From Verrucomicrobia bacterium LW23 (GTDB lineage Bacteria > Verrucomicrobiota > Verrucomicrobiia > Methylacidiphilales > UBA1321): a DNA stretch of 64,000 bases. Below, in pieces: positions 16,519 to 25,528 of this stretch. The notes beneath the pieces were generated by a model, which was given only the letters and a program-made list of their open reading frames with translations, made no database searches and was not told where the DNA came from. The stretch is from NCBI GenBank assembly GCA_003054695.1, contig QAZA01000001.1, positions 1 through 64,000 on the forward strand, read 5' to 3'. Every line of letters begins with the position of its first letter. Positions within the stretch are counted from its first letter, which is position 1. The translations under genes were made by a program, and so were the position numbers.

Positions 16519-16850
16519 GCGGAGAGAAGGAGGGAGAGGAGGGGCAGGGCTAAGGTGCTGGAACAAGGCTGGCGGTAGCCGCCGGGTCCACGCCCGGGGC
16601 CGCCTCCGCCGCCCGCCAAACCATGCATCTCAACAAAAAGCGCACCAAAGGGGAAGCGGAAAACAGCGGCCATCACCCGCGCGGGTCCGCGTGTCGGCCC
16701 GGCCCTTGCCGGCAGAGGCGGGTGGCGTACATAAAAAGCCCTCCGCGAAGTCAGGGCCAGGACCGGGCGGGCGGGTGTCAAAGACTTGCGGGTGCGCTGG
16801 GGCGAAGCTTTGCGCGGCTCAAGACGATTGTAGTCAAGGCATCCTCTTAA

Positions 16851-16976
16851 GCGCCGCCGGCGCGAAAGCCTGTAGCCCAGAGCGTGAACTTGGGCGTGAG
16901 CCCTGGGTAAGTTGCGTCCCCGCAGGACGCGATTCCTTTCGGACTCTCCTCTCCAGGGCTCACGCCCTGAGCTGGT
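16851..16976. repeat. Diverged copy of the nested palindromic repeat
   Basis: The copy reads cgcgaaagcctgtagcccag, then gtgagccctgggtaagttgcg, gtccccgcaggacgcgat and cagggctcacgccctgagct. This is the same order of parts as the intact element at 44527-44709, but with the centre shortened. It lies in the 719-bp gap 16519-17237 before the tetR gene, in which I see no gene. Confidence 0.65.
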
Positions 16977-17237
16977 ACCCATAATTGGTCTACCATCCCC
17001 TATTTCGTACTCGCATGAAACCGGCGCTAACAGCCTCGCAAATTGCACTTTTTTTTCCGCATACATGTGCAACGTGCTTGCACTGTGTGGCAGGCATAGT
17101 GCTATAGTTAAGAACGGCGCTCATAACTGGTTCAACCGTACTAGCTGCGCATTGTTTTCACAAACCTCTGAAATATTGGGATTCTCCGCCTATTTTCTCG
17201 ACAAATCGGCACCTGTGCGATTACACTCATCACCAGA

Positions 17238-17885
17238 ATGGATACGTCCACTTCCTCGCCCACTGTTGGCCGTCCTCGCTCTTTCTGTACCACTACGGCA
17301 CTAGACCGCGCGATGGAGGTGTTTTGGCTGAAGGGGTACGAGGGTGCCTCGCTCACCGATCTGACGCATGCCATGGGCATCAACCGCCCCAGCTTGTACG
17401 CCGCCTTTGGCAATAAGGAGGAGCTCTTTCGCAAATGCCTGCAGCGCTACGCGGAACGCATGGTGAGCTATGTGCGCGACGCCCTGAAAGCGCCCACCGC
17501 CCGCGGCGCCGTGCTGGAGCTGATGCACGCCGCCGTTGGTCTGCTGACGGACCCCGGCAACCCGCGCGGCTGCCTGGCCGTGCACGGCGCCCTGGCCTGC
17601 GGCGACGAAGCCCGCGTGATTAAGGACGAGCTTGCCGCCTGGCGCGGCGCCGGCCAGGAAGCCCTGCGCCAACGCCTGGAACGCGGCCGCCTGGAAGGCG
17701 ACTTGCCCACCAACGCGGATACCAACACGCTGGCCCGTTACTTCTACATCGTCGCCCAGGGCATGGCCGTCCAGTCCACCGCCGGCGCCACCAAAGAGGA
17801 GCTCCTCGCCGTCGTCGCCACCGCGATGCGCGCCTGGCCCGGCGATAACATTATGGACGCCGCGTCGGCGCCCAATGAGTCGTAG
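17238..17885 (+). CDS. TetR/AcrR-family transcriptional regulator
   Basis: The N-terminal domain is a standard TetR helix-turn-helix: ALDRAMEVFWLKGYEGASLT, then DLTHAMGINRPSLYAAFGNKEELF. The C-terminal ligand domain (residues ~80-205) carries NPRGCLAVHGALACG, seen in the sub-group that resembles YxaF/LmrA-type regulators. It probably represses itself and a nearby gene; the small membrane protein gene downstream on the same strand is one candidate, but no operator palindrome was found with confidence. Confidence 0.9.
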   Translation: MDTSTSSPTVGRPRSFCTTTALDRAMEVFWLKGYEGASLTDLTHAMGINRPSLYAAFGNKEELFRKCLQRYAERMVSYVRDALKAPTARGAVLELMHAAVGLLTDPGNPRGCLAVHGALACGDEARVIKDELAAWRGAGQEALRQRLERGRLEGDLPTNADTNTLARYFYIVAQGMAVQSTAGATKEELLAVVATAMRAWPGDNIMDAASAPNES

Positions 17886-18004
17886 GGCGTTGGCGGAGCA
17901 GTTTGAGGATAGGTAGAGAAACGATTGGGTTCCGCTCCAGGTTTGAGCGAGGAGCCGGCAGGCACACGGTTGACGCAAAGCCGCACACGGGGCAAAGTAC
18001 TCTC

Positions 18005-18460
18005 ATGCCAGCTTTAGGCTCCCCATCATCGCAGACGCAGCCGGCGGATACAGCGCCGGCCGCCCCCTTGCCCGCCTACATCCCCGGCGCATGCAATATC
18101 GGCGGGGCGGAGGTGCGCTTTCGCAAGCTGGTGGCCTGGGGTTGCACCGCCGCAACGGCCGCCGCGTGGGGCGCGTGCGCGTGGTGGGGAGTCGCCCCCG
18201 CATGGCGCCTGCTGGTGGGCCTGCCCGCCGCCGGTGCCGCCCTGTGCGTACTTCAGGCCCGCGCCGGCTTTTGCGTTAACTACGGCCTGCTCGGCATCGC
18301 CAACTTTACGGACGATTTCCGCCACCCCCAGCCCGTGGAGCACGAGGAGCATCGCCGCCAGGACCGCGCCCTTGCCCTGCGCATCATCGGCGGCGCGCTC
18401 CTCATCGGCGCCGCCGTCGGCGTGGCCGCCATGGTGCTGGCCGTGGTGATTGTTGTGTAG
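18005..18460 (+). CDS. Small membrane protein with CNIG and GFC motifs
   Basis: The 151-residue protein starts with a Pro/Ala-rich leader, then YIPGACNIGGAEVRFRKLVAWG before the first of probably four hydrophobic segments. A central loop reads QARAGFCVNYGLLGIANF. The paired motifs (CNIG...A-E-x-x-x-R and F/GFC) look like those of a small conserved inner-membrane family of unknown function. ATG 18005 is the first methionine in a sensible position. It follows the tetR gene by 119 bases and may be its target. Confidence 0.65.
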   Translation: MPALGSPSSQTQPADTAPAAPLPAYIPGACNIGGAEVRFRKLVAWGCTAATAAAWGACAWWGVAPAWRLLVGLPAAGAALCVLQARAGFCVNYGLLGIANFTDDFRHPQPVEHEEHRRQDRALALRIIGGALLIGAAVGVAAMVLAVVIVV

Positions 18461-18522
18461 AGGCTAACGATCCCCCACAATCACACCTTGAACCGCTCCA
18501 ACGCCTCCTGTATCCCCGCCGC

Positions 18523-19668
18523 TCACTCCCACCCGGCGCGATCGAGCGTCTCCCCCGGCACGAACTCGGGCTCGAAGGCGGGGGCGGTGTGGAGTTTGCC
18601 GAGGGCCAGCTCCACGGCGGTGGCGGCCATGCGGGCCAGGGGCTGCCGGTAGGTGGCCAGCGTGGGGGCGGAGAGGCGGGCGGCGGGGGTGTCGTCAATG
18701 CCGATTATCTGGATGCCCCCGGCTCCGCGGCGGCCGGGCTGCAGGCCCAGCTTGCGGCACGCCTGCAGGGCGGCCAGCGCCACGCTGTCGTCCACGGCAA
18801 GGATGGCGTCCGGCGTAAAGTCGCCGTACAGCAGCGGCATAATGTCCTCCGGGCCGGCGGGCCACATCACCTCGCTGCGCCAGCCGGCGGCGGGGAGCGG
18901 GCCGGGATGCAGAGAGTCGCCCGGCATGGCGCACAGGGCGGTATGCGGTTCCTCGCGCACAACGGTCGCCGTCTCCGCCGCTTCCGCCGTTTCGCTGCGC
19001 GCTTCGGCGCCCGTTGCCTCCGTTTCTCGGTCAAAATAGCGCGGCGCCAGCTCGCGAAAGGCCGCGGCGCGCTCCGCGTGGTCCTGCTCGCCGGGGCGGC
19101 CGCCGATAAAGAGCACGCGCCTGGCGCCAGCCTTGCGCAGGCGGCGCAGCGCGTCGGCCATCCAGCCGTGCTGGGAGAGTTGCACGCTGCGCCAGTCCGG
19201 CCGCACGGGCAGGCTGCCCATCAGGCACACCACCGGCTTGCGGCAGGTGGCCAGCGCGGCCATCAGCTCGGTGTCGTCGCGGCGCGGGTAAAGCAGCACC
19301 CAGGCGTCGCACCGGCTGCGTAGCAGCGTGCGGCGGGCGTGGGCCATGGTGGCGGGCACGCGGCGGTCCACCGGGCAGATCAGCAGGTCCAGATCGTGCC
19401 GCACCAGCACCTGCGTCAGAGAGGAGAGGAATCGCTGGGCAAAGGGCGCCTCGCTGCCCTCCACCTCCAGCGGCCACACGACACCCAGGGCGTCGTGCCG
19501 CCCGGTAACCAGGGCGCGACCGCTCGGGTCCGGGTAGTAGTGGAGTTTCGCCGCCAGCGCCAGAATGCGGTCGCGCGTTTGTGGCCGGACTTTGTCGGGC
19601 TCATGAAAGGCGCGGGAGATCGTGGCGGTGGAAACCCCGGCGGCCTTGGCAAAGTCGATGATATTCAT
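18523..19668 (-). CDS. LacI-family transcriptional regulator
   Basis: The first residues, MNIIDFAKAAGVSTATISRA followed by FHEPDKVRPQTRDRI, form a LacI helix-turn-helix with hinge helix (LAAKLHYYPDPSGRAL). The rest is a periplasmic-binding-protein-like sugar-sensor domain ending in PDAILAVDDSVALAAL and IQIIGIDDTPAARLSAPTL. Such regulators usually control carbohydrate genes. The nearest carbohydrate gene, the GH38 mannosidase, is 22 kb away, so the target is unknown. ATG 19668 is chosen because it opens the HTH; an upstream ATG adds 14 residues. An insertion rich in Glu/Ala (about 215-250) lies within the effector domain. Confidence 0.9.
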   Translation of the reverse strand: MNIIDFAKAAGVSTATISRAFHEPDKVRPQTRDRILALAAKLHYYPDPSGRALVTGRHDALGVVWPLEVEGSEAPFAQRFLSSLTQVLVRHDLDLLICPVDRRVPATMAHARRTLLRSRCDAWVLLYPRRDDTELMAALATCRKPVVCLMGSLPVRPDWRSVQLSQHGWMADALRRLRKAGARRVLFIGGRPGEQDHAERAAAFRELAPRYFDRETEATGAEARSETAEAAETATVVREEPHTALCAMPGDSLHPGPLPAAGWRSEVMWPAGPEDIMPLLYGDFTPDAILAVDDSVALAALQACRKLGLQPGRRGAGGIQIIGIDDTPAARLSAPTLATYRQPLARMAATAVELALGKLHTAPAFEPEFVPGETLDRAGWE

Positions 19669-20109
19669 GGAAGACGTCGTGAAGATACGGGAGCGACGCG
19701 CACTTGCCAATAGCGGAAGTGGTGTTTGGACGCCAAAATATCATTCCCGCTACGACATATGGACAACGCGTTCCCCAACACCCCGCCATCTCTGCTCTTT
19801 CCGCCCCGCGTACGAGCGGCGCCGACGCCAAAGAGACCGGGCATCGGCAGGCGCCGCACCTCACAACCAGGCGCCACCGCAATGGTGACAAAAATAGACG
19901 CGAAATGCGCGAAAAAAAGTTTGGCGACGCCGCCCGCGGACGCTATGCCGGGGAGGTGCCGCGTCTCGGATACCACCTCATCCGCACCGGCACGAAGCCC
20001 AACCATCCATAGCACGCTTACCCCATCCCTCCCCTCCACTTACCGCCGGCCACGGCGGGCGCGAATCCGGCTACCGTAACCCACGGCGCCGGCAGCGAAG
20101 GTGCACGCC
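19669..20109. other. Gene-free divergent promoter region
   Basis: This 441-bp stretch separates the divergent lacI-type and ppk2 genes. I see no credible coding sequence, RNA gene or strong palindrome in it. Promoters for both genes are expected here. Confidence 0.5.
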
Positions 20110-20826
20110 ATGATAAAACTTTCCGAGCTTGATCTCTCCAAACAGATTGCCAGCAAAGACGAGTACAAAGAAAAGCTGCAGGGCTACCAGCTGGAGCTCC
20201 TGAATTTCCAGCGTCGCCTGGCCGAAAGCAAACGCACCATCGCCCTGGTGTTTGAAGGGCCCGACGCGGCCGGCAAAGGCGGCGTCATCAAGCGCATTAC
20301 GGAGAAGCTGGACCCCCGCTTTGTGCGCGTGTGGTCCATCGTCAAACCCACCGCCGAGGAGTACCGCCACCACTACCTCTGGCGCTTCTGGAGCAAAGTG
20401 CCCGCCCACGGGGAGCTGACCATTTTTGACCGCAGCTGGTACGGCCGCCTGCTGGTGGAGCGCGTGGAAGGGTTCGCCACCGAGAAGGAGTGGAAGCGCG
20501 CCTACGGGGAGATCAACGACCTGGAGCGCACCCTCGTGGACGACGGCTGTATCCTCATGAAGTTCTTCCTCTTTATCAGCAAGGAGGAGCAGCTGCGCCG
20601 CTTTGAAAAGCGGGCGGCCGACCCCTACAAGTGCTGGAAGATCAGCGAAGAAGACTGGCGCAACCGCCGCAAGTGGAAGGAACATGTGGAAGCCGCCGAG
20701 GAGATGTTTGAGAAGACCGACACGAAAACGGCGCCGTGGAACGTCATCGAAGGCGACTACAAGTGGCACGCCCGCATCAAGACGCTGAAGCTCCTGTGCA
20801 AGCGCCTGCGCGAGGAATTTCCGTAA
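20110..20826 (+). CDS. ppk2: Polyphosphate kinase 2 family protein
   Basis: PPK2 enzymes phosphorylate nucleoside mono- or diphosphates from polyphosphate. The P-loop is GPDAAGKGG (residues 50-58), and the catalytic/lid motif is FDRSWYGRLLVERV (106-119). The downstream EEDWRNRRKW segment is also typical. At 238 residues it is a single-domain form. The subclass (AMP or ADP phosphorylating) cannot be fixed by eye. ATG 20110 is chosen; GTG 20101 would add three residues. No ppk1 or phosphate regulation site is visible nearby. Confidence 0.9.
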   Translation: MIKLSELDLSKQIASKDEYKEKLQGYQLELLNFQRRLAESKRTIALVFEGPDAAGKGGVIKRITEKLDPRFVRVWSIVKPTAEEYRHHYLWRFWSKVPAHGELTIFDRSWYGRLLVERVEGFATEKEWKRAYGEINDLERTLVDDGCILMKFFLFISKEEQLRRFEKRAADPYKCWKISEEDWRNRRKWKEHVEAAEEMFEKTDTKTAPWNVIEGDYKWHARIKTLKLLCKRLREEFP

Positions 20827-20969
20827 AGCGCTTTCGTTAAGACACTTTCCGCAACGGCGGCGCGCTTCTTCGCCCCCGGCCCATCCGCTTCCCCCGCATG
20901 ATGCGGGGGGTGACGCGCCGCCCTGGTGGTGACGGAGAACTCCCGCCTCCACAAAGCCTTACCCCCGGA

Positions 20970-21506
20970 ATGTCCGACCCCGAATCATCGCCCGCTGCCG
21001 AGACGCACGAGCCAACACCGCCGCCGGTCGCGGAGTCCGAGCGCGTCTTCGGCGCCACGGAAATCGTGGTGCCCGTGCGACTCTATTACTTCGATACCGA
21101 CGCGGCCGGGGTGGTGCATAACGTGGCCTATCTGCGCCTTATCGAAGTAGCGCGCAGCGACCTGGCCGCGCAGATGGGCTGGACGCTCGCCGAAATGCAC
21201 GCCACCGGCTGCGTCCCCGTCCTCACCCGCACGGAGATCGATTACGTCTACCCCGCCCGCATGGGCGACGCCGCGGAGATTTACGGCGCACTCCAAAGCT
21301 TCGATCGCGTCCGCTTCCAGTTCTACTTCGAGATGCGCGAGCCCGCCGCCGTCGCCGCAACGGTCACCGGCCGCGCTCCCCGCGTCTTCGTCCGCTGCAA
21401 CCAGACGCTCGCCACCCTCAAAATGCCCGAGGGCAAGCTCCTGCCCACCCCGGAAAGCTGGCGCAAAGCCTACCCGCACTTGTACCTGCAGCGCAAAAAG
21501 GCGTAG
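20970..21506 (+). CDS. Acyl-CoA thioesterase, hot-dog fold (YbgC-like)
   Basis: The hot-dog-fold 4HBT signature is clear: RLYYFDTDAAGVVHNVAYLR, where the Asp in DTDAAG is the catalytic residue of 4-hydroxybenzoyl-CoA-type thioesterases. It continues with LIEVARSDL and VLTRTEIDYVYPARMGD. YbgC-like members hydrolyse short or medium acyl-CoA, and in proteobacteria sit with tol-pal genes, which are absent here. ATG 20970 leaves a 27-residue polar leader; an ATG at 20898 would add 24 residues. Confidence 0.85.
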   Translation: MSDPESSPAAETHEPTPPPVAESERVFGATEIVVPVRLYYFDTDAAGVVHNVAYLRLIEVARSDLAAQMGWTLAEMHATGCVPVLTRTEIDYVYPARMGDAAEIYGALQSFDRVRFQFYFEMREPAAVAATVTGRAPRVFVRCNQTLATLKMPEGKLLPTPESWRKAYPHLYLQRKKA

Positions 21507-21535
21507 GCCAGACGACGACACGGCCTTACGGGCAC

Positions 21536-21570
21536 AAAAAAAGCTGGTCGCGCATGCAAGCGCAACCAGC
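21536..21570 (-). terminator. Rho-independent terminator of the small lipoprotein gene
   Basis: On the minus strand an 11-bp stem (gctggttgcgc / gcgcgaccagc, one mismatch) with a six-base loop is followed by seven T residues. It lies about 130 bases beyond the stop of the lipoprotein gene at 21700-21822 and faces it correctly. It also follows the thioesterase gene, from which it would be read in the weaker orientation. Confidence 0.8.
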
Positions 21571-21699
21571 CTGTGCCAGGTACAAATGGGCAGCTCTCCT
21601 GTGCCGATGACGAACGTTGAACGGGCCCGCTACGCCATGAGGGGCGGTGCGGGCGCGGACAGCGAGCGCCGTCAGAGGCTCACAAGGCCGCAAGGGGAA

Positions 21700-21822
21700 T
21701 TAGCCCTTGGGGTCGTGAACGGGGGGAGGAGGCGTGGTGGGAGCGGGCTCCGACTTGGTCGCGCAGGCCGAGAGGCTGGCGGCAACCATGAGGGCCAGCA
21801 CGAGACGAATGATGTGCTTCAT
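21700..21822 (-). CDS. Tiny lipoprotein (40 residues)
   Basis: The minus-strand frame encodes MKHIIRLVLALMVAASLSAC followed by ATKSEPAPTTPPPPVHDPKG. A basic start, a hydrophobic stretch and the lipobox LSAC (Cys20) make a good lipoprotein signal, leaving a 21-residue Pro-rich mature peptide. Size and make-up recall entericidin-type lipoproteins, but no sequence identity is claimed. Support comes from a promoter-like -10 TATAAT 40 bases upstream and the terminator at 21536-21570, which together define a monocistronic unit. Confidence 0.7.
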   Translation of the reverse strand: MKHIIRLVLALMVAASLSACATKSEPAPTTPPPPVHDPKG

Positions 21823-21861
21823 TGCGAGCCACTATAGAAAAAACGCGAGCGGACGCAAGAG

Positions 21862-21890
21862 ATTATACATGCGAACGGTAAGATTTTGCA
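21862..21890 (-). promoter_or_regulatory. Putative sigma-70 promoter of the tiny lipoprotein gene
   Basis: Minus strand: perfect -10 TATAAT (21862-21867), 17-base spacer, weak -35 TGCAAA (21885-21890). A TG directly precedes the -10 box. The transcript would start about 30 bases before the lipoprotein ATG. Confidence 0.55.
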
Positions 21891-22093
21891 TAAAAACGTG
21901 TAAAACGTTATCGCAACACTTGCGCCGCAAAGCGTAAAGGCAAAAATAATCGCGCCGCACAACCCCAGGAGTGCTCGCCCGGATCTCTCCATCCCCTCCG
22001 TGCAATCCGTGGTTAACTACTGCATTCGCAAAAATCCATTTGAGGATCAGACGTGCATGGACGGGGAATTTCCGAGAACCTCGAAGAGGTTCT

Positions 22094-22280
22094 ATAACCT
22101 AGCCCAGGGTTCCCCGAGCGAAGCGAGAGAACCCTGGGTAAGCGGCAGTTTCAGATCAACCCCAACGCGGGTTGTATCCCTCGGCGTAGAAAAGGGATGC
22201 GACCCGCGTTGGGGTCGTTCGATTTCGCGCCTTTACCCAGGGTTCTCTCGCTTCGCTCGGGGAACCCTGGGCTAGGTTAT
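22094..22280. repeat. Perfect 48-bp inverted repeat with inner palindrome
   Basis: 22094-22141 and 22233-22280 are exact reverse complements over 48 bp, containing tagcccagggttccccgagc and gaagcgagagaaccctggg. Between them 22160-22172 (ccccaacgcgggt) pairs exactly with 22202-22214. Outside the arms, gagaacctcgaagaggttct and acaacctcgttgaggttgt are short palindromes. The whole is a cruciform or multi-hairpin element in the 691-bp gap 21823-22513, which has no gene. Confidence 0.85.
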
Positions 22281-22367
22281 ACAACCTCGTTGAGGTTGTC
22301 AGAGCCTTGCGAACATCTGTTCTTGAACCGCCCTAATCCTAAAATAGATCCTTGCCGAAACACTAGT

Positions 22368-22484
22368 ACAGGACGCAACAGCTTTGCCTGACGACGTTGC
22401 GTTCCTACAGAACGCTACCGATTTTCATCCGTACCCAGGGCTTACGCCCTGGGCTATAGGCTTTCGCGCCTGTGGCGCTTCGGA
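22368..22484. repeat. Right-half copy of the nested palindromic repeat
   Basis: This copy has acaggacgcaac, gttgcgttcctacagaacgc and then cagggcttacgccctgggct followed by ataggctttcgcgcctgtgg. It matches the right half of the complete element at 44527-44709 almost base for base. It ends 30 bases downstream of the stop of the PIG-L deacetylase gene. Confidence 0.75.
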
Positions 22485-22513
22485 GGTAGGAGAGGAAGTC
22501 TGGCTCGCTCGCC

Positions 22514-23425
22514 CTACAAAGAGTTCACCGCAATCTCCACGCCCTGGCTTTGCCTGGCAATGGCATCGCGCACGGCGCTCTCGAATCTCCGGATGTAGCC
22601 GCACGTGAACTCGGCGATGTCGAGCTGGGGATCGCGGATCAGGGGCGTCAGGTCCATCGCGTACTCGGCCAGCTCCATCTTGTCCACTTCGTGGCTGTTG
22701 GCGTAGGTGGCGTTGGCGCGTTTACGGCCCAGGGTGGCGGTGTCGTAGTTTTTGCCACCGGCAATCTGGGAGTCGTATACCGCCATAAGTTTTTGCAGCA
22801 GAACGGAATGCTGCGGCGAGGAGGGGCCGCCATACACGTTCAGCATCACCTTCTCATCATCGCCCACCCAGTCCAGGCTGCGCCAGGCTTCGCAGCCGTA
22901 CACCTTGCGGGGGCGCAGATCCTCCGGAAGCTCGCGCAGCGCCTGGATAACCCGCAGAACCACAGCAATATGCGTCGTGTGCTTATCCGCCGGGTTGTGC
23001 GTGTAGACGATCTCCGGCCGCGTATCGGCCAGCAGATTACGGAGATCGCGCGTGGCCCCCTGCTCGGCGGCGTTCTTGAGCTCCGAGCTGAGGTAGCCCA
23101 GCTGCGCGATAAACGAGTAGCCGCCGATAGCCGCCGCCGCCCGCTGCTCATTCTTGCGGATCTCGATCATCTCCACTTCCGAGTACTCCGCGTAGCCGCC
23201 CGTGCGCGCGCTGCCGCGGCCGTCGGTCAGAATCACCCCGCCAAACCAGTGCGTGGACGACGCGTGGCACGCCAGGATGCCGGCCGCGCACATAAATTCC
23301 AGGTCGTCCTGATGGGCGCCGATGCCGAGGTGGGTGGTGCGGGAGAGCGCGGCGTCGACGCCGGAAACCTTGCCGCTGTCCGGGATGTAGATGTCGACGC
23401 GATCGGGGCGATGAAGTTTGAGCAT
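22514..23425 (-). CDS. PIG-L/LmbE-family deacetylase
   Basis: The metal-binding signature is THLGIGAHQDDLEFMCAAGI (AHxDD near residue 36), with later VYTHNPADKHTTHIAV providing the distal His residues. These zinc enzymes remove N-acetyl groups from GlcNAc-containing sugars or glycolipids. ATG 23425 gives MLKLHRPDRVDIYIPDSGKV; the frame runs further upstream, but that part is antisense-like and overlaps the heptosyltransferase gene. It is the last gene of a minus-strand operon after DUF1189 and the heptosyltransferase, which fits a role in surface-glycan or lipopolysaccharide sugar trimming. Confidence 0.88.
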   Translation of the reverse strand: MLKLHRPDRVDIYIPDSGKVSGVDAALSRTTHLGIGAHQDDLEFMCAAGILACHASSTHWFGGVILTDGRGSARTGGYAEYSEVEMIEIRKNEQRAAAAIGGYSFIAQLGYLSSELKNAAEQGATRDLRNLLADTRPEIVYTHNPADKHTTHIAVVLRVIQALRELPEDLRPRKVYGCEAWRSLDWVGDDEKVMLNVYGGPSSPQHSVLLQKLMAVYDSQIAGGKNYDTATLGRKRANATYANSHEVDKMELAEYAMDLTPLIRDPQLDIAEFTCGYIRRFESAVRDAIARQSQGVEIAVNSL

Positions 23426-23474
23426 GTTGTTGAGGGTGAGGTGGTTACCGTGGAACGTCCACGTGGGAAAAAGG

Positions 23475-24530
23475 TCAGCCCGCCGCCGGCCCGCGAGCGC
23501 GGTCCCACAGATCCAGGCACACAGGCAGGACGACAGCGGGCGGGCTGCCGTGCATGCAGGCAAAATCGAGCGGGCACTCCCGCAAAAAGCAGGGGCTGCA
23601 CGGCACGTGGCGGCGGAAGATGCGTGTGCGGGGGCCCAGCGGGCCGGTGCGCGCGGGCTCCGTGCTGCCAAACACGGCGGCGGTGGGCGTGCCCAGGGCG
23701 GAGGCCAGATGCATCGCGCCGCTGTCGTTGCACAGCACCAGCCGGGCGCGATAGAGCGCGACGATCAGCTCGCGCAGGGTGGTTTGGCCGGTGCGGTTGT
23801 GGGCAAAGGGGATGCGTCGCGTCAGCTCCGCGGCCACCTCGGCGTCCCTGGCGGCGCCAAAGATTTCCACGCGCGCGCCGCGTTGCTCGTGCAGGGCGCG
23901 GGCCACCTCGGCGTAGTACTCCACGGGCCAGCGCTTGGCGGGGCCGTACTCGGCGCCGGGGCACAGGGCCAGCACGGGCTCGGCGGCGGCATCCGCGGGG
24001 GTGGCGGTTTCGCCCTCGGGTACCAGCGGGGGGAAGTCATCCTTGTCCCACCCGCCGACGGCGCGCACCAGGTCGATATAGTAGTACTGCTGGTGGCTGC
24101 GTGCAGGGGAGTACTCCGGCACCGGCACGGCGCGGTTGAGCAGCCAGCCGCGCATGCTGCGGTTGTAGCCGACGACCTGGGGGATGCCGGCGAGCTTTGC
24201 CTCTGCGGCGGTGCGCAAACTGTTGGGCAGCAACACGGCGCACGCAAAGCGGCCGGCGCGCAGGGTGGCGGCGGTAGCCCACAGCTGCCGGGGTTTATCC
24301 AGCTCCAGCACGTGGTTCACCCACGGGCAGGCGCGCCACAGGTCCGCAATTTTGGAGGGGGTGGCGACGGTGATGGGGTTGGGCCCGAGGACGTGCCGCA
24401 GGTTGCGCACGGCGGGCAGCGCCATCACGGCGTCGCCCAGCCAGTTGGGGCTGCGCACCACCAGGGGCGTGCGTACGCCCGGCGAGCGCGCGCCGGCAAC
24501 GGCCTGGATGGTCAGGGGATGACTCGTCAT
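23475..24530 (-). CDS. Glycosyltransferase family 9 heptosyltransferase (WaaF-like)
   Basis: GT9 enzymes add heptose to the inner core of lipopolysaccharide. The N-terminal motif VVRSPNWLGDAVMALPAVRN and the C-terminal LVLCNDSGAMHLASALGTPT, VFGSTEPARTGPLG, are diagnostic of heptosyltransferase II-like proteins. A Cys-containing HVPCSPCFLRECPLDFACM stretch follows, as commonly seen in WaaF. Length 351 is normal. It is 20 bases from the DUF1189 gene upstream and 49 from the deacetylase downstream. Confidence 0.9.
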   Translation of the reverse strand: MTSHPLTIQAVAGARSPGVRTPLVVRSPNWLGDAVMALPAVRNLRHVLGPNPITVATPSKIADLWRACPWVNHVLELDKPRQLWATAATLRAGRFACAVLLPNSLRTAAEAKLAGIPQVVGYNRSMRGWLLNRAVPVPEYSPARSHQQYYYIDLVRAVGGWDKDDFPPLVPEGETATPADAAAEPVLALCPGAEYGPAKRWPVEYYAEVARALHEQRGARVEIFGAARDAEVAAELTRRIPFAHNRTGQTTLRELIVALYRARLVLCNDSGAMHLASALGTPTAAVFGSTEPARTGPLGPRTRIFRRHVPCSPCFLRECPLDFACMHGSPPAVVLPVCLDLWDRARGPAAG

Positions 24531-24550
24531 GTCACGCTCGCTACATCAAG

Positions 24551-25528
24551 TCAGGGCAGCCGGGCGGCGCCATGGGCTTCCGCTTCGTCGCCGGCTTCCT
24601 CGTCGTCGTTGTTGTCGTCGTCGTCGTTGGAGTGATCGGGCGCGAGCTCGGGAGGCAGGGCAATGGCCTGCACGCCAAAAATGATGTAGCCCAGCGCCAC
24701 CGCCCCGGTCACCGCGCCGGCCACGCGCATCCACCACATCGGCAGGCCGACGGCAATGATGCCGAGCTGCAGGGCAATGTTGAGCAGAATGGCCGGAGTC
24801 ATCGCCAGCACCGTAATGCGCAGCAGCGGTTGATAATACAACCCGCGCTGCAATACATTGTTCGTCAGCACGGCCAAAATGGAAAGCAGCAACGCGCGGA
24901 ACACCTCGCCAAAATAATACAGCACGCTGCCCAGCGGGTAGACGATGATTTTGAGCGTGTTGCCAAACCAGTAGGCTGTTTGCTCCACGCGCTCGGCCTT
25001 CAGCGTCACGTCGCCCTTGGAGGGGTAGAGCGCGGTAAAGATTTGCTCCACAGAAGTGAGAGGCACGGTGGAGGAGGAGTCGTCCGTCTGAAAGCGTATC
25101 TCCTTCTCGCCCAATATGATATCCGCTTTGCTTTTGAGCGCGGCATCCGCCTTGCCCTGCGGGTCGATCACCAGAAGCAGCGGCGTTGCCTCCCCCTGCC
25201 GGGGATCGGGCGTTGCGGCCAGATCGGGCAGCGGGATGGAGGCCGCGCCGGGCAGGTTGATGAGGAACGGGCCGGGTTCCGGCGCAATAAGGCTCCCCTG
25301 CCGCAGCACCATGCCGGGCGGCCAGTGTTTGACGAGCACGGGCACGTTATCGGCCATGACCTGGTCGGTGGATCGCACAATCTGAAGCGTCAGCGGCACC
25401 CAGCTTAGCGCGCACAACGGCAGCAGGAAAAGGAAGCCGGAGCCACGCCACTTCCACACCACCTCGTTGTAGAGGTCGCGTGAGAAGAAGGACTTAGCCA
25501 GGATGGTAACGTAGCGGATGAGAAACAT
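24551..25528 (-). CDS. DUF1189-family membrane protein
   Basis: The N-terminus SFFSRDLYNEVVWKWRGSGF and FLFLLPLCALSWVP is the DUF1189 signature: a cytoplasmic stub, a first helix, a long extracytoplasmic domain (residues ~55-185), then four helices near the C-terminus. Function of the family is unknown. The C-terminal tail is a striking Asp/Asn/Glu run. It is the first gene of the DUF1189-heptosyltransferase-deacetylase operon, suggesting an envelope role. Confidence 0.8.
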   Translation of the reverse strand: MFLIRYVTILAKSFFSRDLYNEVVWKWRGSGFLFLLPLCALSWVPLTLQIVRSTDQVMADNVPVLVKHWPPGMVLRQGSLIAPEPGPFLINLPGAASIPLPDLAATPDPRQGEATPLLLVIDPQGKADAALKSKADIILGEKEIRFQTDDSSSTVPLTSVEQIFTALYPSKGDVTLKAERVEQTAYWFGNTLKIIVYPLGSVLYYFGEVFRALLLSILAVLTNNVLQRGLYYQPLLRITVLAMTPAILLNIALQLGIIAVGLPMWWMRVAGAVTGAVALGYIIFGVQAIALPPELAPDHSNDDDDNNDDEEAGDEAEAHGAARLP

